Source of the DNA: Roseateles_C aquae
GTDB lineage: Bacteria > Pseudomonadota > Gammaproteobacteria > Burkholderiales > Burkholderiaceae_C
Direction: 5' to 3'
Length of the DNA stretch: 64,000 bases
NCBI RefSeq assembly: GCF_032337115.1
Contig: NZ_JAVXZY010000005.1
Span: forward strand, 186,001-250,000
Shown here: piece by piece, positions 35,127 through 44,462 of the stretch
Position numbering within the stretch: position 1 is the stretch's first letter
Layout: every line of letters begins with the position of its first letter
Program-made: the position numbers and the translations under genes
The notes under the pieces: generated by a model
Databases searched by the model: none
What the model was told of the DNA's origin: nothing
What the model saw: only the letters and a program-made list of their open reading frames with translations

Positions 35127-36431
35127 GTGACTGCATCCGCCACCCCGTCCCGCCTTGCACTGAAGGGCGATCTGCTCGATTTCACCGGCACACCCGGCTG
35201 GGCCGAGCGCGATAGCGCCGCGGTGCGCTTCCAGCCAGCGAGCTGGCTCTTGATCGAGGGCGGGCGCATCGTCGGCACGCAGGCAGAAGAGCCCGACGAG
35301 AGCTGGACCAAGCAGGACCACAGCGGCCGGCTGATCCTGCCCGGCTTCATCGACACCCATGTGCACTGCCCGCAGCTCGACGTGATTGCCAGCTACGGCA
35401 CCGAGCTGCTGGACTGGCTGAACACCTACACCTTCCCGGCCGAGCAGCGCTATGCCGACCCGGCCGTGGCCGCTGCCGGCGCCGCCCGCTTTCTTGATGC
35501 CTTGCTGGCCCATGGCACGACCTCGGCGGTGGTGTTCCCGACGGTGCACAAGGTCTCGGCCGAGGCTTTGTTCGAGGCTGCCGCCACGCGCGGCATGCGC
35601 CTGATCGCCGGCAAGGTGCTGATGGACCGCCATGCGCCGCCGGCGCTGTGTGACGACGTCGCCCAAGCCGAGCGTGACAGCATCGACTTGATCGACCGCT
35701 TCCATGGCCGCGAGCGCCTGGCCTACGCGGTGACGGTGCGCTTTGCGCCGACCAGCACGCCGGCCCAGCTGGCCATGGCGGGTGCTCTGTGCCGCGCCGA
35801 CGCCTCGCTCTATATGCAAACCCATGTGGCCGAGAACCGCAGCGAGGTCGAATGGGTGCGCCAGCTCTTTCCCGAGGCACGCAGCTATCTGGATGTCTAT
35901 GCCCGCGAAGGCCTGCTGCATCCGCGCGCGGTGCTGGCCCATGGCATCTGGCTTGACGATGAAGACCGCCGCGTGCTGGCCGCCAGCGGTGCGCAGGTGG
36001 CGTTCTGCCCCTCGTCGAACCTGTTCCTCGGCAGCGGCCTGTTTGACTGGGTGGCGGCGCGTGCGGCCGGCTTCGCGGTCAGCGCGGCCAGCGATGTGGG
36101 CGGCGGCACCAGCCTGTCGATGCAGCGCACGCTGGCCGACGGCTACAAGGTGCAGGCGCTGGCCGGCCAGCGCCTGAGCGCCTGGGCGGCCCTGCATGCG
36201 GCCACCCGCGGCGCGGCCGAGGGCCTGGGTTTGCAGCAGGAAATCGGCCACTTTGGCGTCGGTACACTGGCCGACGTCTGCATCTGGGACTGGGCACAAG
36301 GGCCGGTGGCCGAGGCCCGCTTCCAGGTGGCACGTGAGTTGCATGAGAAAGTGTTCGCCTGGATGACCCTGTCCGACGAACGCAATCTGGTGGCCAGCTA
36401 TGTGGCCGGCCGCCAGCGCTACCAGAGATAG
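35127..36431 (+). CDS. guaD: Guanine deaminase
   Basis: About 434 aa; GTG 35127 is a likely start, with a TTG at 35103 as the longer option. Converts guanine to xanthine, the substrate of XdhAB. Amidohydrolase features: zinc ligands in FIDTHVHCPQLD, HVAEN and a downstream AHGIWLD, plus the active-site Asp in SAASDVGGGTS. The long tail ERNLVASYVAGRQRY is family-like. It is followed 30 bases later by the purine ABC transporter, which fits a guanine or nucleoside uptake and degradation unit. Confidence 0.93.
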   Translation: MTASATPSRLALKGDLLDFTGTPGWAERDSAAVRFQPASWLLIEGGRIVGTQAEEPDESWTKQDHSGRLILPGFIDTHVHCPQLDVIASYGTELLDWLNTYTFPAEQRYADPAVAAAGAARFLDALLAHGTTSAVVFPTVHKVSAEALFEAAATRGMRLIAGKVLMDRHAPPALCDDVAQAERDSIDLIDRFHGRERLAYAVTVRFAPTSTPAQLAMAGALCRADASLYMQTHVAENRSEVEWVRQLFPEARSYLDVYAREGLLHPRAVLAHGIWLDDEDRRVLAASGAQVAFCPSSNLFLGSGLFDWVAARAAGFAVSAASDVGGGTSLSMQRTLADGYKVQALAGQRLSAWAALHAATRGAAEGLGLQQEIGHFGVGTLADVCIWDWAQGPVAEARFQVARELHEKVFAWMTLSDERNLVASYVAGRQRYQR

Positions 36432-36461
36432 CCCCCACAAGAACACCCGAGACGACACGGC

Positions 36462-38003
36462 ATGGCACTGCGACTGGAACTGCAAGGCATCAGCAAGCAA
36501 TACCCGGCCGTCAAGGCCAATGATGCGGTCAGCCTGCAGGTGGCACCGGGCCAGATCCATGCGGTGCTGGGCGAAAACGGAGCCGGCAAGTCCACGCTGA
36601 TGAAGATCATCTACGGCGCCGTGCAGGCCGATGCCGGCCGCGTGCTGTGGAATGGCCAGCCGGTCAGCCTGAAGAGCCCGGCCGAGGCCCGCGCCCTGGG
36701 TATCAGCATGGTCTACCAGCACTTCTCGCTGTTCGACACGCTCACGGCGGCCGAGAACGTCTGGCTGGGCCTGGACAAGACGCTGAGCCTGGCCGAGGTG
36801 ACGGCCCGCATCCGCAAGCTGGCTGCGAGTTACGGACTGGATGTTGATCCGCTGCGGCCGGTGCACAGCCTCTCGGTCGGCGAGCGCCAGCGGGTCGAGA
36901 TCATTCGTGCGCTGCTGACGAATCCGCAACTGCTGATTCTTGACGAGCCCACCTCGGTGCTGACGCCGCAGGCGGTGCAGACGCTGTTCAAGACGCTGCG
37001 CCAGCTGGCCGCGCAGGGCTGCGCCATCCTCTACATCAGCCACAAGCTGGACGAGATCCGCCAGCTCTGCGAGCACTGCACGGTGCTGCGCGGCGGCCGC
37101 GTCACCGGCGAGCTCGATCCCCGCACGGTGGACAACGCCGCGCTGTCGCGGCTGATGATTGGTGCCGAGCCGCCTCGCTTGCAGGCCGGCAGCCGGGCGG
37201 CCGGTGAGCTGGCGCTGGAGCTGCAAGGGCTCAGCCTGGCCCAGGCCACGCCCTTTGGCACGGCGCTCAAGGACATTGCGCTGCGCCTGCATGCCGGCGA
37301 GATCGTTGGCGTGGCCGGGGTGTCCGGCAATGGCCAGCAGGAGTTGATGGCCGCGCTGTCGGGCGAAGACGCGCGCGCGCCGGCCGCCTCGGTGCGCCTG
37401 TTTGGCGCCGACATCGCCCGTGCCAGCCCGCGCCGGCGGCGCAAGCTGGGCCTGCATTTCGTGCCCGAGGAGCGGCTCGGCCGTGGGGCGGTGCCGACGC
37501 TGTCGCTGGCCGCTAACACCTTGCTGACACGCACCGAGGCCGTCGGCCGCGGCGGCTGGATTCAGCAGGGCCGGGTGCGCCGCCTGGCCGAGGAACTGAT
37601 CGCCCGCTATCAGGTGCGCTGCGGCGGCGCCGGGGCGGCGGCCAAGAGCCTGTCGGGCGGCAATCTGCAGAAGTTCCTGGTCGGCCGCGAGATCGATGCC
37701 AAGCCCAAGGTGCTGATCATTGCCCAGCCGACCTGGGGGGTGGATGTGGGCGCGGCGGCGCAGATCCGCGGCGAGTTGCTCAAGCTGCGCGATGCCGGCT
37801 GCGCCGTGCTGGTGTTCAGCGAGGAGTTGGATGAATTGTTCGAGATTTCTGACCGCCTGGTCGTGATGGCCCAGGGGCGCTTGTCGCCGCCGATCGCGTG
37901 CAGCGAGGCCACGGTGGCGCTGATCGGCAGCTGGATGTCGGGCCTGTGGAATGAGGCAGTGAACGAGACACTGAGCGAGGAGGGCGCCCATGCTGCGGCT
38001 TGA
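36462..38003 (+). CDS. Nucleoside/purine ABC transporter ATP-binding protein (double ATPase)
   Basis: A 513-aa protein with two fused ATPase domains, as in BmpC/NupA and RbsA. The first has Walker A GENGAGKST, signature LSVGERQRVEIIRAL and Walker B LLILDEPTSVL. The second has a degenerate loop GVSGNGQQELM, signature LSGGNLQKFLVGREI and AQPTWGVDVGAA in place of a standard Walker B. This asymmetry is normal for the family. It energises the permeases at 37990 and 39072, and its stop overlaps the first of these by 14 bases. Confidence 0.92.
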   Translation: MALRLELQGISKQYPAVKANDAVSLQVAPGQIHAVLGENGAGKSTLMKIIYGAVQADAGRVLWNGQPVSLKSPAEARALGISMVYQHFSLFDTLTAAENVWLGLDKTLSLAEVTARIRKLAASYGLDVDPLRPVHSLSVGERQRVEIIRALLTNPQLLILDEPTSVLTPQAVQTLFKTLRQLAAQGCAILYISHKLDEIRQLCEHCTVLRGGRVTGELDPRTVDNAALSRLMIGAEPPRLQAGSRAAGELALELQGLSLAQATPFGTALKDIALRLHAGEIVGVAGVSGNGQQELMAALSGEDARAPAASVRLFGADIARASPRRRRKLGLHFVPEERLGRGAVPTLSLAANTLLTRTEAVGRGGWIQQGRVRRLAEELIARYQVRCGGAGAAAKSLSGGNLQKFLVGREIDAKPKVLIIAQPTWGVDVGAAAQIRGELLKLRDAGCAVLVFSEELDELFEISDRLVVMAQGRLSPPIACSEATVALIGSWMSGLWNEAVNETLSEEGAHAAA

Positions 38004-39057
38004 GATGCGGCCCGAGCCCTCGCGGCTGATGGCCCTGCTGTCGCCGCTGCTGGCCCTGGCGCTGACGGTGGTGCTGGGCATTGCGCTGTTCATGCTGCTG
38101 GGCAAGGACCCGCTGCGCGGCCTGCAGATGTTTTTCTGGGAACCGATCAAGAGCGCCTATGCCTGGAGCGAGCTGGGGCTGAAGGCCACACCGCTGGTGC
38201 TGATCGCGCTCGGGCTGGCCACCTGCTTTCGCGCCAATGTCTGGAATATCGGCGCCGAGGGGCAGTTCATCGTCGGCGCCCTGGCCGGCGGCTGGGTGGC
38301 CATGCAGGCCGATGCCGGCAGCGGCCGCAGCATCGTGTTGCCGATCCTGCTGGCCGGCATGGCCGGCGGCATGGCCTGGGCGGGGCTGACGGCCTGGCTG
38401 CGCGACCGCTTCAATGCCAACGAGATCCTGGTCAGCCTGATGCTGGTCTATGTGGCCGAGCTGGTGCTGGGCTATCTGGTCTACGGCCCTTGGAAAGACC
38501 CGGCCGGCTACAACTTTCCGCAGACCATCAGCTTCCTGGCGGTCACCAAGGTGCCGCGGCTGTTCGAGGGCTGGCGGGTCAATATCGGCGTGCTGATCGC
38601 CCTGGGCGCGGTGCTGGCCTTCTGGGTGCTGCTGTTCCGCAGCTATGCCGGCTATGCGCTGCAGGTGGGCGGCATGGCGCCGGCGGCGGCGCGCTATGCC
38701 GGGTTTTCGTCGCGGCGCGCGCTCTGGACGGCGCTGCTGCTCTCCGGCGCGATGGCCGGCCTGGCCGGCGCGCTGGAGGCGGCCGGTCCGCTGGGCCAGC
38801 TGAGCCCGCATGTGCCGGCCGGCTATGGGTTCGCGGCCATCATCGTCGCCTTCGTCGGTCGGCTGCATCCGGTGGGCATCGTCTTCTCGGGGCTGCTGAT
38901 GAGCATGTTCTATATCGGTGGTGAGCTGGCGCAATCGCGGCTGGGCCTGCCCAAGTCCATCACCGGGGTGTTCCAGGGTCTGCTGCTGTTTGCGCTGCTG
39001 GCCGCCGACACCTTGATTCACTACCGGCTGCGTCGCGCTGCGGCGCGAGCGGCCTGA
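37990..39057 (+). CDS. Nucleoside/purine ABC transporter permease 1
   Basis: A 355-aa membrane protein with about nine hydrophobic segments. Family blocks: LVLIALGLATCFRANVWNIGAEGQF and GFAAIIVAFVGRLHPVGIVFSGLLM, typical of BPD_transp_2 permeases for BMP-type nucleoside uptake. It overlaps the ATPase gene and precedes the second permease by 15 bases, so the three are translated together. Confidence 0.92.
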   Translation: MLRLEMRPEPSRLMALLSPLLALALTVVLGIALFMLLGKDPLRGLQMFFWEPIKSAYAWSELGLKATPLVLIALGLATCFRANVWNIGAEGQFIVGALAGGWVAMQADAGSGRSIVLPILLAGMAGGMAWAGLTAWLRDRFNANEILVSLMLVYVAELVLGYLVYGPWKDPAGYNFPQTISFLAVTKVPRLFEGWRVNIGVLIALGAVLAFWVLLFRSYAGYALQVGGMAPAAARYAGFSSRRALWTALLLSGAMAGLAGALEAAGPLGQLSPHVPAGYGFAAIIVAFVGRLHPVGIVFSGLLMSMFYIGGELAQSRLGLPKSITGVFQGLLLFALLAADTLIHYRLRRAAARAA

Positions 39058-39071
39058 GCGGGACATCGCCC

Positions 39072-39998
39072 ATGGACATGAACGCTTTGGCACTGCTGCT
39101 GGCCGCGACCTTGAACGCCGGGACGCTGCTGGCGATTGCTGCGCTCGGGCTGCTGATCAACGAGCGGGCCGGCATCGTCAATCTGGGCGCCGAGGGCATG
39201 ATGCTGGTGGCCGCCATTGCCGGCTTTGCCACTGCCGTGCACAGCGGCAGTGACTGGCTGGCCTTTGCCGCCGGCATGGGCGCCGGCGCGCTGATGGCGG
39301 CGGCCTTTGGCGGCCTGGTGATCTGGCTGAACACCAACCAGTACGCTGCCGGCCTGGCGCTGAGCCTGTTCGGCAGCGGCTTCTCGGCCTTTGTCGGCAT
39401 CAGCTACACCCAGCGCCAGCTGGGCCCGCGGCCGAGCTTTGCGCTGCCGGGTCTGGCCGACATTCCCTTCATCGGCCCGGCGCTGTTCCGCCAGCATCCA
39501 TTGGTCTATCTGGCGATGGCGCTGGCCTTGGGCCTGAGCTGGTTTCTCTACCGTTCGCGCGCCGGCCTGGTGCTGCGCGCCGTCGGCGAGTCGCCGGAAT
39601 CGGCCCATGCGCTCGGGTATCCGGTGCGGCGCATCCGGCTGCTGGCGGTGATGGCCGGTGGCGCGCTGTGCGGGCTGGCGGGCGCCTATGTGTCGGTGAT
39701 CTACACGCCGCTGTGGGTCGAGGGCATGATCGCTGGCAAGGGCTGGATCGCGCTGGCGCTGACCACCTTTGCCACCTGGCGGCCGGCCCGCGTGCTGCTG
39801 GGCGCCTATCTGTTCGGTGGCGTGACCATGCTGCAGTTCCATCTGCAGGGGCAGGGCGTACAGATCGCCAGCCAGTTGCTCAGCATGCTGCCCTACCTGG
39901 CCACGATCACGGTGCTGGTGTTGATCTCCAGCAACGCCAGCTTCATCCGTGCCAATATGCCGGCCTCTTTGGGCAAGCCTTTCTACCCGGGCAGTTGA
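39072..39998 (+). CDS. Nucleoside/purine ABC transporter permease 2
   Basis: A 308-aa membrane protein, ATG 39072. About eight hydrophobic helices. Typical segments are LLINERAGIVNLGAEGMMLV, AGLALSLFGSGFSAFVGISYTQ and the ATPase-contacting RAVGESPESAHALGYPV loop. It is the partner of permease 1. The binding-protein gene follows 46 bases on with its own ribosome site. Confidence 0.92.
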   Translation: MDMNALALLLAATLNAGTLLAIAALGLLINERAGIVNLGAEGMMLVAAIAGFATAVHSGSDWLAFAAGMGAGALMAAAFGGLVIWLNTNQYAAGLALSLFGSGFSAFVGISYTQRQLGPRPSFALPGLADIPFIGPALFRQHPLVYLAMALALGLSWFLYRSRAGLVLRAVGESPESAHALGYPVRRIRLLAVMAGGALCGLAGAYVSVIYTPLWVEGMIAGKGWIALALTTFATWRPARVLLGAYLFGGVTMLQFHLQGQGVQIASQLLSMLPYLATITVLVLISSNASFIRANMPASLGKPFYPGS

Positions 39999-40044
39999 AA
40001 ATGCCTGCCGAGGCCTGTGCCCCACCTTCAAACCAGGAGTTCCC

Positions 40045-41211
40045 ATGCAACGCTCAAGCAAACGCGATCTGCTCAAACTTGCCGGCTGGTCCAGCCTGGC
40101 CCTGGCTGCTGCCCTGGCGGGCTGCGGCAAGAAGGAGGGCGAGGGCGCTACGAGCCCCGCGGCACCGGCCGCATCGGGCAGCGCCGTCGCCGCCAAGCCT
40201 GAACCGCTGAAGGTGGCGTTTGCCTATGTCGGCCCGGTCGGCGATGGCGGCTGGACCTACGCTCACGACAACGCCCGCAAGGCGATCGAGAAGGAATTCG
40301 GCGACAAGATCGTCACCAGCTTTGTCGAGAAGGTGCCCGAGGCGGCCGATGCCGAGCGGGTCTTTCGCGATATGGTCGGCCAGGGCAACACGCTGGTCTT
40401 CGGCACCACCTTCGGTTACATGGAGCCGATGCTCAAGGTGGCCGCCGATACGCCCAACGTCAAGTTTGAGCATGCGACCGGCTACAAGCAGGCCGAGAAC
40501 ATGCGCACCTACGACTCGCGCACCTACGAGTGCGCCTATATGGCCGGTGTGATCGCCGGCGCGATGAGCAAGAGCGGCACGCTGGGTGTCGTCGGCTCCA
40601 TCCCCATCCCTGAGGTGATTCGCAATATCAACAGCTTCACGCTCGGTGCGCAGACCAGCAACCCCAAGGTCAAGGTCAAGGTGGTCTGGGTCAATGAATG
40701 GTTCAACCCGCCCAAGGAAACCGAGGCGGCCCAGTCGCTGATCGATGGTGGCGCCGATGTGCTGATGCAGAACACCGACTCCAGCGCCGTGCTGCAGACC
40801 GCCGAGAAGAACAAGAAGTTCGCCTTCGGCTGGGACTCCGACATGAAGCATTACGCGCCGAATGCCCACCTCGCCTCGGCAGTGATCAACTGGGCGCCGT
40901 ACTACAGCAAGGCGGTGCGCGACGCGCTCGAAGGCAAGTGGAGCGGCAAGCAGCACAGCTGGTGGGGCGTCAAGGAAGGCGCGATCGATCTGGTCTCGAT
41001 CAACGATGCCGTGCCGGCCGAGGTCAAGGAGCGCGTCTGGAAGGTCAAGGCCGGTCTGGCCGACGGCAGCTTCGCGGTCTGGAAGGGCCCGATCGTCGGC
41101 CAGGACGGCAAGGATGTGCTGAAGAAGGATGAGACGGCCGACGACAAATTCCTGTCGGGCATCAACTTCTACGTGAAGGGTGTCGAGGGCAAGGTGCCCA
41201 ACGGCAAGTAA
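40045..41211 (+). CDS. BMP-family lipoprotein, purine/nucleoside-binding
   Basis: A 388-aa periplasmic lipoprotein from ATG 40045 (CAGGAG upstream). The signal sequence ends at the lipobox LAGC (Cys near residue 29). The mature BMP/PnrA-like domain shows KVAFAYVGPVGDGGWTYAHD and the YECAYMAGVIAGAMSKSGTLG region that binds the purine ring in PnrA relatives. With guaD and xdhAB nearby, a guanine/nucleoside ligand is likely. A strong terminator follows at 41275-41304. Confidence 0.92.
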   Translation: MQRSSKRDLLKLAGWSSLALAAALAGCGKKEGEGATSPAAPAASGSAVAAKPEPLKVAFAYVGPVGDGGWTYAHDNARKAIEKEFGDKIVTSFVEKVPEAADAERVFRDMVGQGNTLVFGTTFGYMEPMLKVAADTPNVKFEHATGYKQAENMRTYDSRTYECAYMAGVIAGAMSKSGTLGVVGSIPIPEVIRNINSFTLGAQTSNPKVKVKVVWVNEWFNPPKETEAAQSLIDGGADVLMQNTDSSAVLQTAEKNKKFAFGWDSDMKHYAPNAHLASAVINWAPYYSKAVRDALEGKWSGKQHSWWGVKEGAIDLVSINDAVPAEVKERVWKVKAGLADGSFAVWKGPIVGQDGKDVLKKDETADDKFLSGINFYVKGVEGKVPNGK

Positions 41212-41274
41212 GCGGGCCGGCTTGGGCGGCGTCTGCGTGGCAGGCGCTGCGCCAAGACGGTTCAATGAGTGCTC

Positions 41275-41304
41275 AACAGCGCCGCTGGTTCGGCGCTGTT
41301 TTCA
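41275..41304 (+). terminator. Rho-independent terminator of the purine transporter operon
   Basis: AACAGCGCCG (41275-41284), loop CTGGTT, CGGCGCTGTT (41291-41300), then TTC. A perfect 10-bp GC-rich stem running into T-rich sequence, 63 bases after the binding-protein stop and just short of the convergent C40 gene. Confidence 0.8.
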
Positions 41305-41306
41305 TT

Positions 41307-42074
41307 TCAGCGCAGTGCCGTGGCGCCGCGGCCGTCGGCGTCGCCGCCGTTCAGATCGGCGCGGCGGGCGCCGGTGAAGCGCTTGGCCCAATAGGCTTCG
41401 CGCATGTCCTCAACGCGCACCGCACTGCCGACCCGCGGCGAGTGGATGAACTTGCCGTCGCCGACGTAGATGCCCACATGAGAGAAGGTCCGCTTCATCG
41501 TGTTGAAGAAGACCAGATCGCCGGGCTTGAGTTCTTCCTGCTTGATCGGCAGCAGGCTGCTCAGCTTGGCCTGTTCATCGGCGCGGTGCGGCAGCACCAT
41601 GCCCACGCTCATCTCGAAGATGTGGCGGGTGAAGCCGCTGCAGTCGAAGCCGCTCTCCAGCGAATTGCCGCCGCGCTTGTAGGGCACGCCGAGGAAATTC
41701 ATTGCCGACATCACCAGATCCGAGGCGGTGTCACGCACCTGGCTGAGCAGCCGGGACTCGCCGGACTTCAGCAAGCCGCGCTCCTGCAGGAAGCGCGAGA
41801 CCGGATCGCTGGCCAGCGTGCTGGTCGTCGCGGGGTCAGGTGTTGCCTGAGCCGCTGGCTGCACGGCGCTGGCCGCTGCGGTCGCCGGCGTTGGGGCACT
41901 TTGCAGGCTCTGGCCGTAAGCGCCAGTCATCGTGCCCGGTGGCGGCGTCAGCTTGTTCTGCTGCGCCTCGGCCGCACCCGAAAACCCCAGTCCGGCGCCC
42001 AGGCACAGGCTCAACGCGGCAGCCAGGGTCTGGCGGCGAAATGAGCGAGGGCGGGGGGAGCGGGCTGCGGGCAT
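41307..42074 (-). CDS. C40 (NlpC/P60) peptidoglycan peptidase
   Basis: About 255 aa from ATG 42072-42074 (MPAARSPRPRS). A signal peptide (basic start RRQTLAAALSLCLG, cleavage near EAQQ), then a Pro/Thr/Ala-rich linker, then NlpC/P60. The catalytic Cys is in FDCSGFTRHIF, His in FSHVGIYVG and the third residue in FIHSPR. Such enzymes cut peptide cross-links of murein in the periplasm. Divergent from prpE. A one-mismatch copy of the 16-mer repeat lies antisense at 41832. Confidence 0.92.
   Translation of the reverse strand: MPAARSPRPRSFRRQTLAAALSLCLGAGLGFSGAAEAQQNKLTPPPGTMTGAYGQSLQSAPTPATAAASAVQPAAQATPDPATTSTLASDPVSRFLQERGLLKSGESRLLSQVRDTASDLVMSAMNFLGVPYKRGGNSLESGFDCSGFTRHIFEMSVGMVLPHRADEQAKLSSLLPIKQEELKPGDLVFFNTMKRTFSHVGIYVGDGKFIHSPRVGSAVRVEDMREAYWAKRFTGARRADLNGGDADGRGATALR
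41832..41847 (+). repeat. 16-mer motif, one-mismatch copy in the C40 peptidase gene
   Basis: GGGGTCAGGTGTTGCC; G replaces C at position 11. Antisense to the gene, in its Pro/Thr-rich linker. Confidence 0.7.
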
Positions 42075-42418
42075 GGAGGACTTGAGGTCGGCCGCGCAGC
42101 TTAAGGAGCGGGTCTTGCGGGTGTCAAGCAAAGCGATGGCAAATTCCGGGTTTGCCCGAGCCGCGGACGGTCTCAGGGGCGCAGGTTTCGGCGGGGACTG
42201 CGGGTTTGCGCGGGGGCAAGTGCAGTCCGTGGTTCAGTGTTAACCCTTATTGGAACACAGCCGCGGGCGCCAGCCCCTGTTCAGGGGCTTGCGGGCTTGT
42301 GCTGGCGCAAGAAAGCGTGAGCGAGTCAACGGGCGGGCGCGGCGGGTCAGTCTGCCGTCAGACCCTGGACTTGAAATGCGTGGCAATTGCTTTCGTCTAT
42401 TCGCAGGAGCTTTTGCCC
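42075..42418. other. 344-base divergent intergenic region, C40 peptidase and prpE
   Basis: No gene seen. It contains GGACTGC (42195-42201) facing GCAGTCC (42222-42228), a short AGCCCCTG/CAGGGGCT hairpin (42272-42289) and a GTCTG-ccgt-CAGAC stem near 42350. Promoters for both flanking genes must lie here; TTGAAA at 42371 is too close to the prpE ribosome site (CAGGAG, 42404-42409) to be convincing. The hairpins could belong to a structured prpE leader. Confidence 0.4.
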
Positions 42419-44329
42419 ATGTCCATGCCGTCCAGCAGCTACGCCGAGTTCTACCGTCGCTCGATCGATGAGCGAGACACTTTCTGGGCCGAGCAGGCGG
42501 CCCTGATCGAATGGAACAGCCAGCCGCAGCAGATCTGCGACTACAGCCGGCCGCCGTTCGCGCGCTGGTTTGTCGGCGGCACGACCAATCTCTGCCACAA
42601 CGCGGTCGACCGCCACGCCCGTGATCGTGGTGCGCAGAACGCGTTGATCTGGGTCAGCACCGAGACCGAGCAGGAGCGCATCTACAGCTTCAGCGAGTTG
42701 CAGCGCGAGGTCGAGACCATGGCCGCCATGCTGCTGGCTCAGGGTGTGGGCCAGGGCGACCGGGTGCTGATCTATATGCCCATGATTCCCGAGGCCGCCT
42801 TTGCGATGCTGGCCTGTGCGCGGATCGGTGCCATCCACTCGGTGGTGTTCGGCGGCTTTGCCAGCGTGTCGCTGGCCAGCCGCATCGACGACGCCGCACC
42901 CAAGCTGATCGTCAGCGCCGATGCCGGCAGCCGCTCGGGCAAGGTCGTGCCCTACAAGCATTTGCTGGACGAAGCGATACAACTCGCCAGCCACAAGCCT
43001 TCGGCGGTGCTGATGGTCGACCGCGGCCTGGCGCCGTTCGAGCGGGTGGCCGGGCGCGATCTGGACTATGCGGCGCTGCGCCAGCAGCACGGGGAGGCGC
43101 GGGTCGATTGCGTCTGGCTGGAATCGAACACGCCCAGTTACACGCTCTACACCAGCGGCACCACCGGCAAGCCCAAGGGCGTGCAGCGCGATACCGGCGG
43201 CTATGCGGTGGCGCTGGCGGCCAGCATGAAGCACATCTACTGCGGCGAGGCCGGCGAAACCTATTTCTCAACCAGCGACATCGGCTGGGTGGTCGGCCAC
43301 AGCTACATCATCTACGGCCCGCTGCTGGCCGGCATGGCGACCATCATGTACGAGGGCTTGCCAACCCGACCCGATGCCGGCATCTGGTGGAGCCTGGTCG
43401 AGAAGTACAGGGTCAGCGTGATGTTCAGCGCGCCGACGGCGGTGCGGGTGCTGAAGAAGCAGGACCCGGCCTATCTGAGCAAGTACGACCTCAGCTCGCT
43501 GAAGGCTCTGTTCCTGGCCGGCGAGCCGCTGGACGAGCCGACCGCGCGCTGGATCGCCGAGGCGCTGGGCCGGCCCATCATCGACAACTACTGGCAGACC
43601 GAGACCGGCTGGCCGATTCTCTCGGTCGCCAACGGCGTCGAGAAGAAGGCCTCGCGTTTTGGCTCACCGGGCATGGCCATGTATGGCTACCGCGTCAAGC
43701 TGCTCAATGAGAGCACCGGCGAGGAACTGCTGGGCGCCAATCAGAAGGGCGTGCTGGCCATCGAGGGCCCGCTTCCACCGGGCTGCCTGCAGACGGTCTG
43801 GGGCGACGATGCCCGCTTCGTCAACACCTACTGGAGCAGCATTCCGGACAAACTGGTCTACTCGACCTTTGACTGGGGCATACGCGATGAGGACGGCTAC
43901 TACTTCATCCTCGGCCGCACCGACGACGTGATCAATGTGGCCGGCCACCGGCTGGGCACGCGCGAGATCGAGGAAAGCATTGCCAGCCATCCGAATGTCG
44001 CCGAGGTGGCCGTCGTGGGCGTGGCCGATCAGCTGAAGGGCCAGGTCGCGATGGCCTTTGCCGTGCTGAAGGATGCCAGCCGTGCCGCCACGCCGGACGG
44101 CGCGCTGCAGCAGGAGGGCGAGATCATGAAGCGGGTCGACGAGCAACTCGGTGCGGTGGCCCGGCCGGCACGGGTGCGCTTCGTCAGCGTGCTGCCCAAG
44201 ACGCGCTCGGGCAAGCTCTTGCGCCGCGCCATCCAGGCGGTCTGCGAGCAGCGCGACCCCGGCGATCTGACCACCATCGAAGACCCCAGCGCCTTGCAGC
44301 AGATCCGCGATCTGCTCGCGCCGGCCTGA
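42419..44329 (+). CDS. prpE: Propionate-CoA ligase
   Basis: A 636-aa acetyl/propionyl-CoA synthetase from ATG 42419. The PrpE features are the start YAEFYRRSIDERDTFWAEQA, the nucleotide loop YTSGTTGKPKGVQRDTGGY, DNYWQTETGWP and the C-terminal catalytic Lys in LPKTRSGKLLRR. The RDTGGY form after the loop distinguishes PrpE from Acs (HTTGGY). It makes propionyl-CoA from propionate, ATP and CoA, feeding the methylcitrate cycle or polymer synthesis. No prpBCD gene is nearby. Confidence 0.93.
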   Translation: MSMPSSSYAEFYRRSIDERDTFWAEQAALIEWNSQPQQICDYSRPPFARWFVGGTTNLCHNAVDRHARDRGAQNALIWVSTETEQERIYSFSELQREVETMAAMLLAQGVGQGDRVLIYMPMIPEAAFAMLACARIGAIHSVVFGGFASVSLASRIDDAAPKLIVSADAGSRSGKVVPYKHLLDEAIQLASHKPSAVLMVDRGLAPFERVAGRDLDYAALRQQHGEARVDCVWLESNTPSYTLYTSGTTGKPKGVQRDTGGYAVALAASMKHIYCGEAGETYFSTSDIGWVVGHSYIIYGPLLAGMATIMYEGLPTRPDAGIWWSLVEKYRVSVMFSAPTAVRVLKKQDPAYLSKYDLSSLKALFLAGEPLDEPTARWIAEALGRPIIDNYWQTETGWPILSVANGVEKKASRFGSPGMAMYGYRVKLLNESTGEELLGANQKGVLAIEGPLPPGCLQTVWGDDARFVNTYWSSIPDKLVYSTFDWGIRDEDGYYFILGRTDDVINVAGHRLGTREIEESIASHPNVAEVAVVGVADQLKGQVAMAFAVLKDASRAATPDGALQQEGEIMKRVDEQLGAVARPARVRFVSVLPKTRSGKLLRRAIQAVCEQRDPGDLTTIEDPSALQQIRDLLAPA

Positions 44330-44462
44330 GCCGGGCGGGGTGCCGGGCGGCACTCCGGGTAGACCCTGCGCCCTGATCCTTTGGCAGGGGGGGCATGGCG
44401 ATGGACAATCGCCGCGCCGCCCGCTGCTGAGATGCTGCGCGGGCTCTCGACCTGGAGATGCA

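Noticed and set aside
34971..38150. A 1059-codon open frame on the minus strand
   Set aside because: Shadow of guaD and the purine ABC ATPase gene; no recognisable protein sequence.
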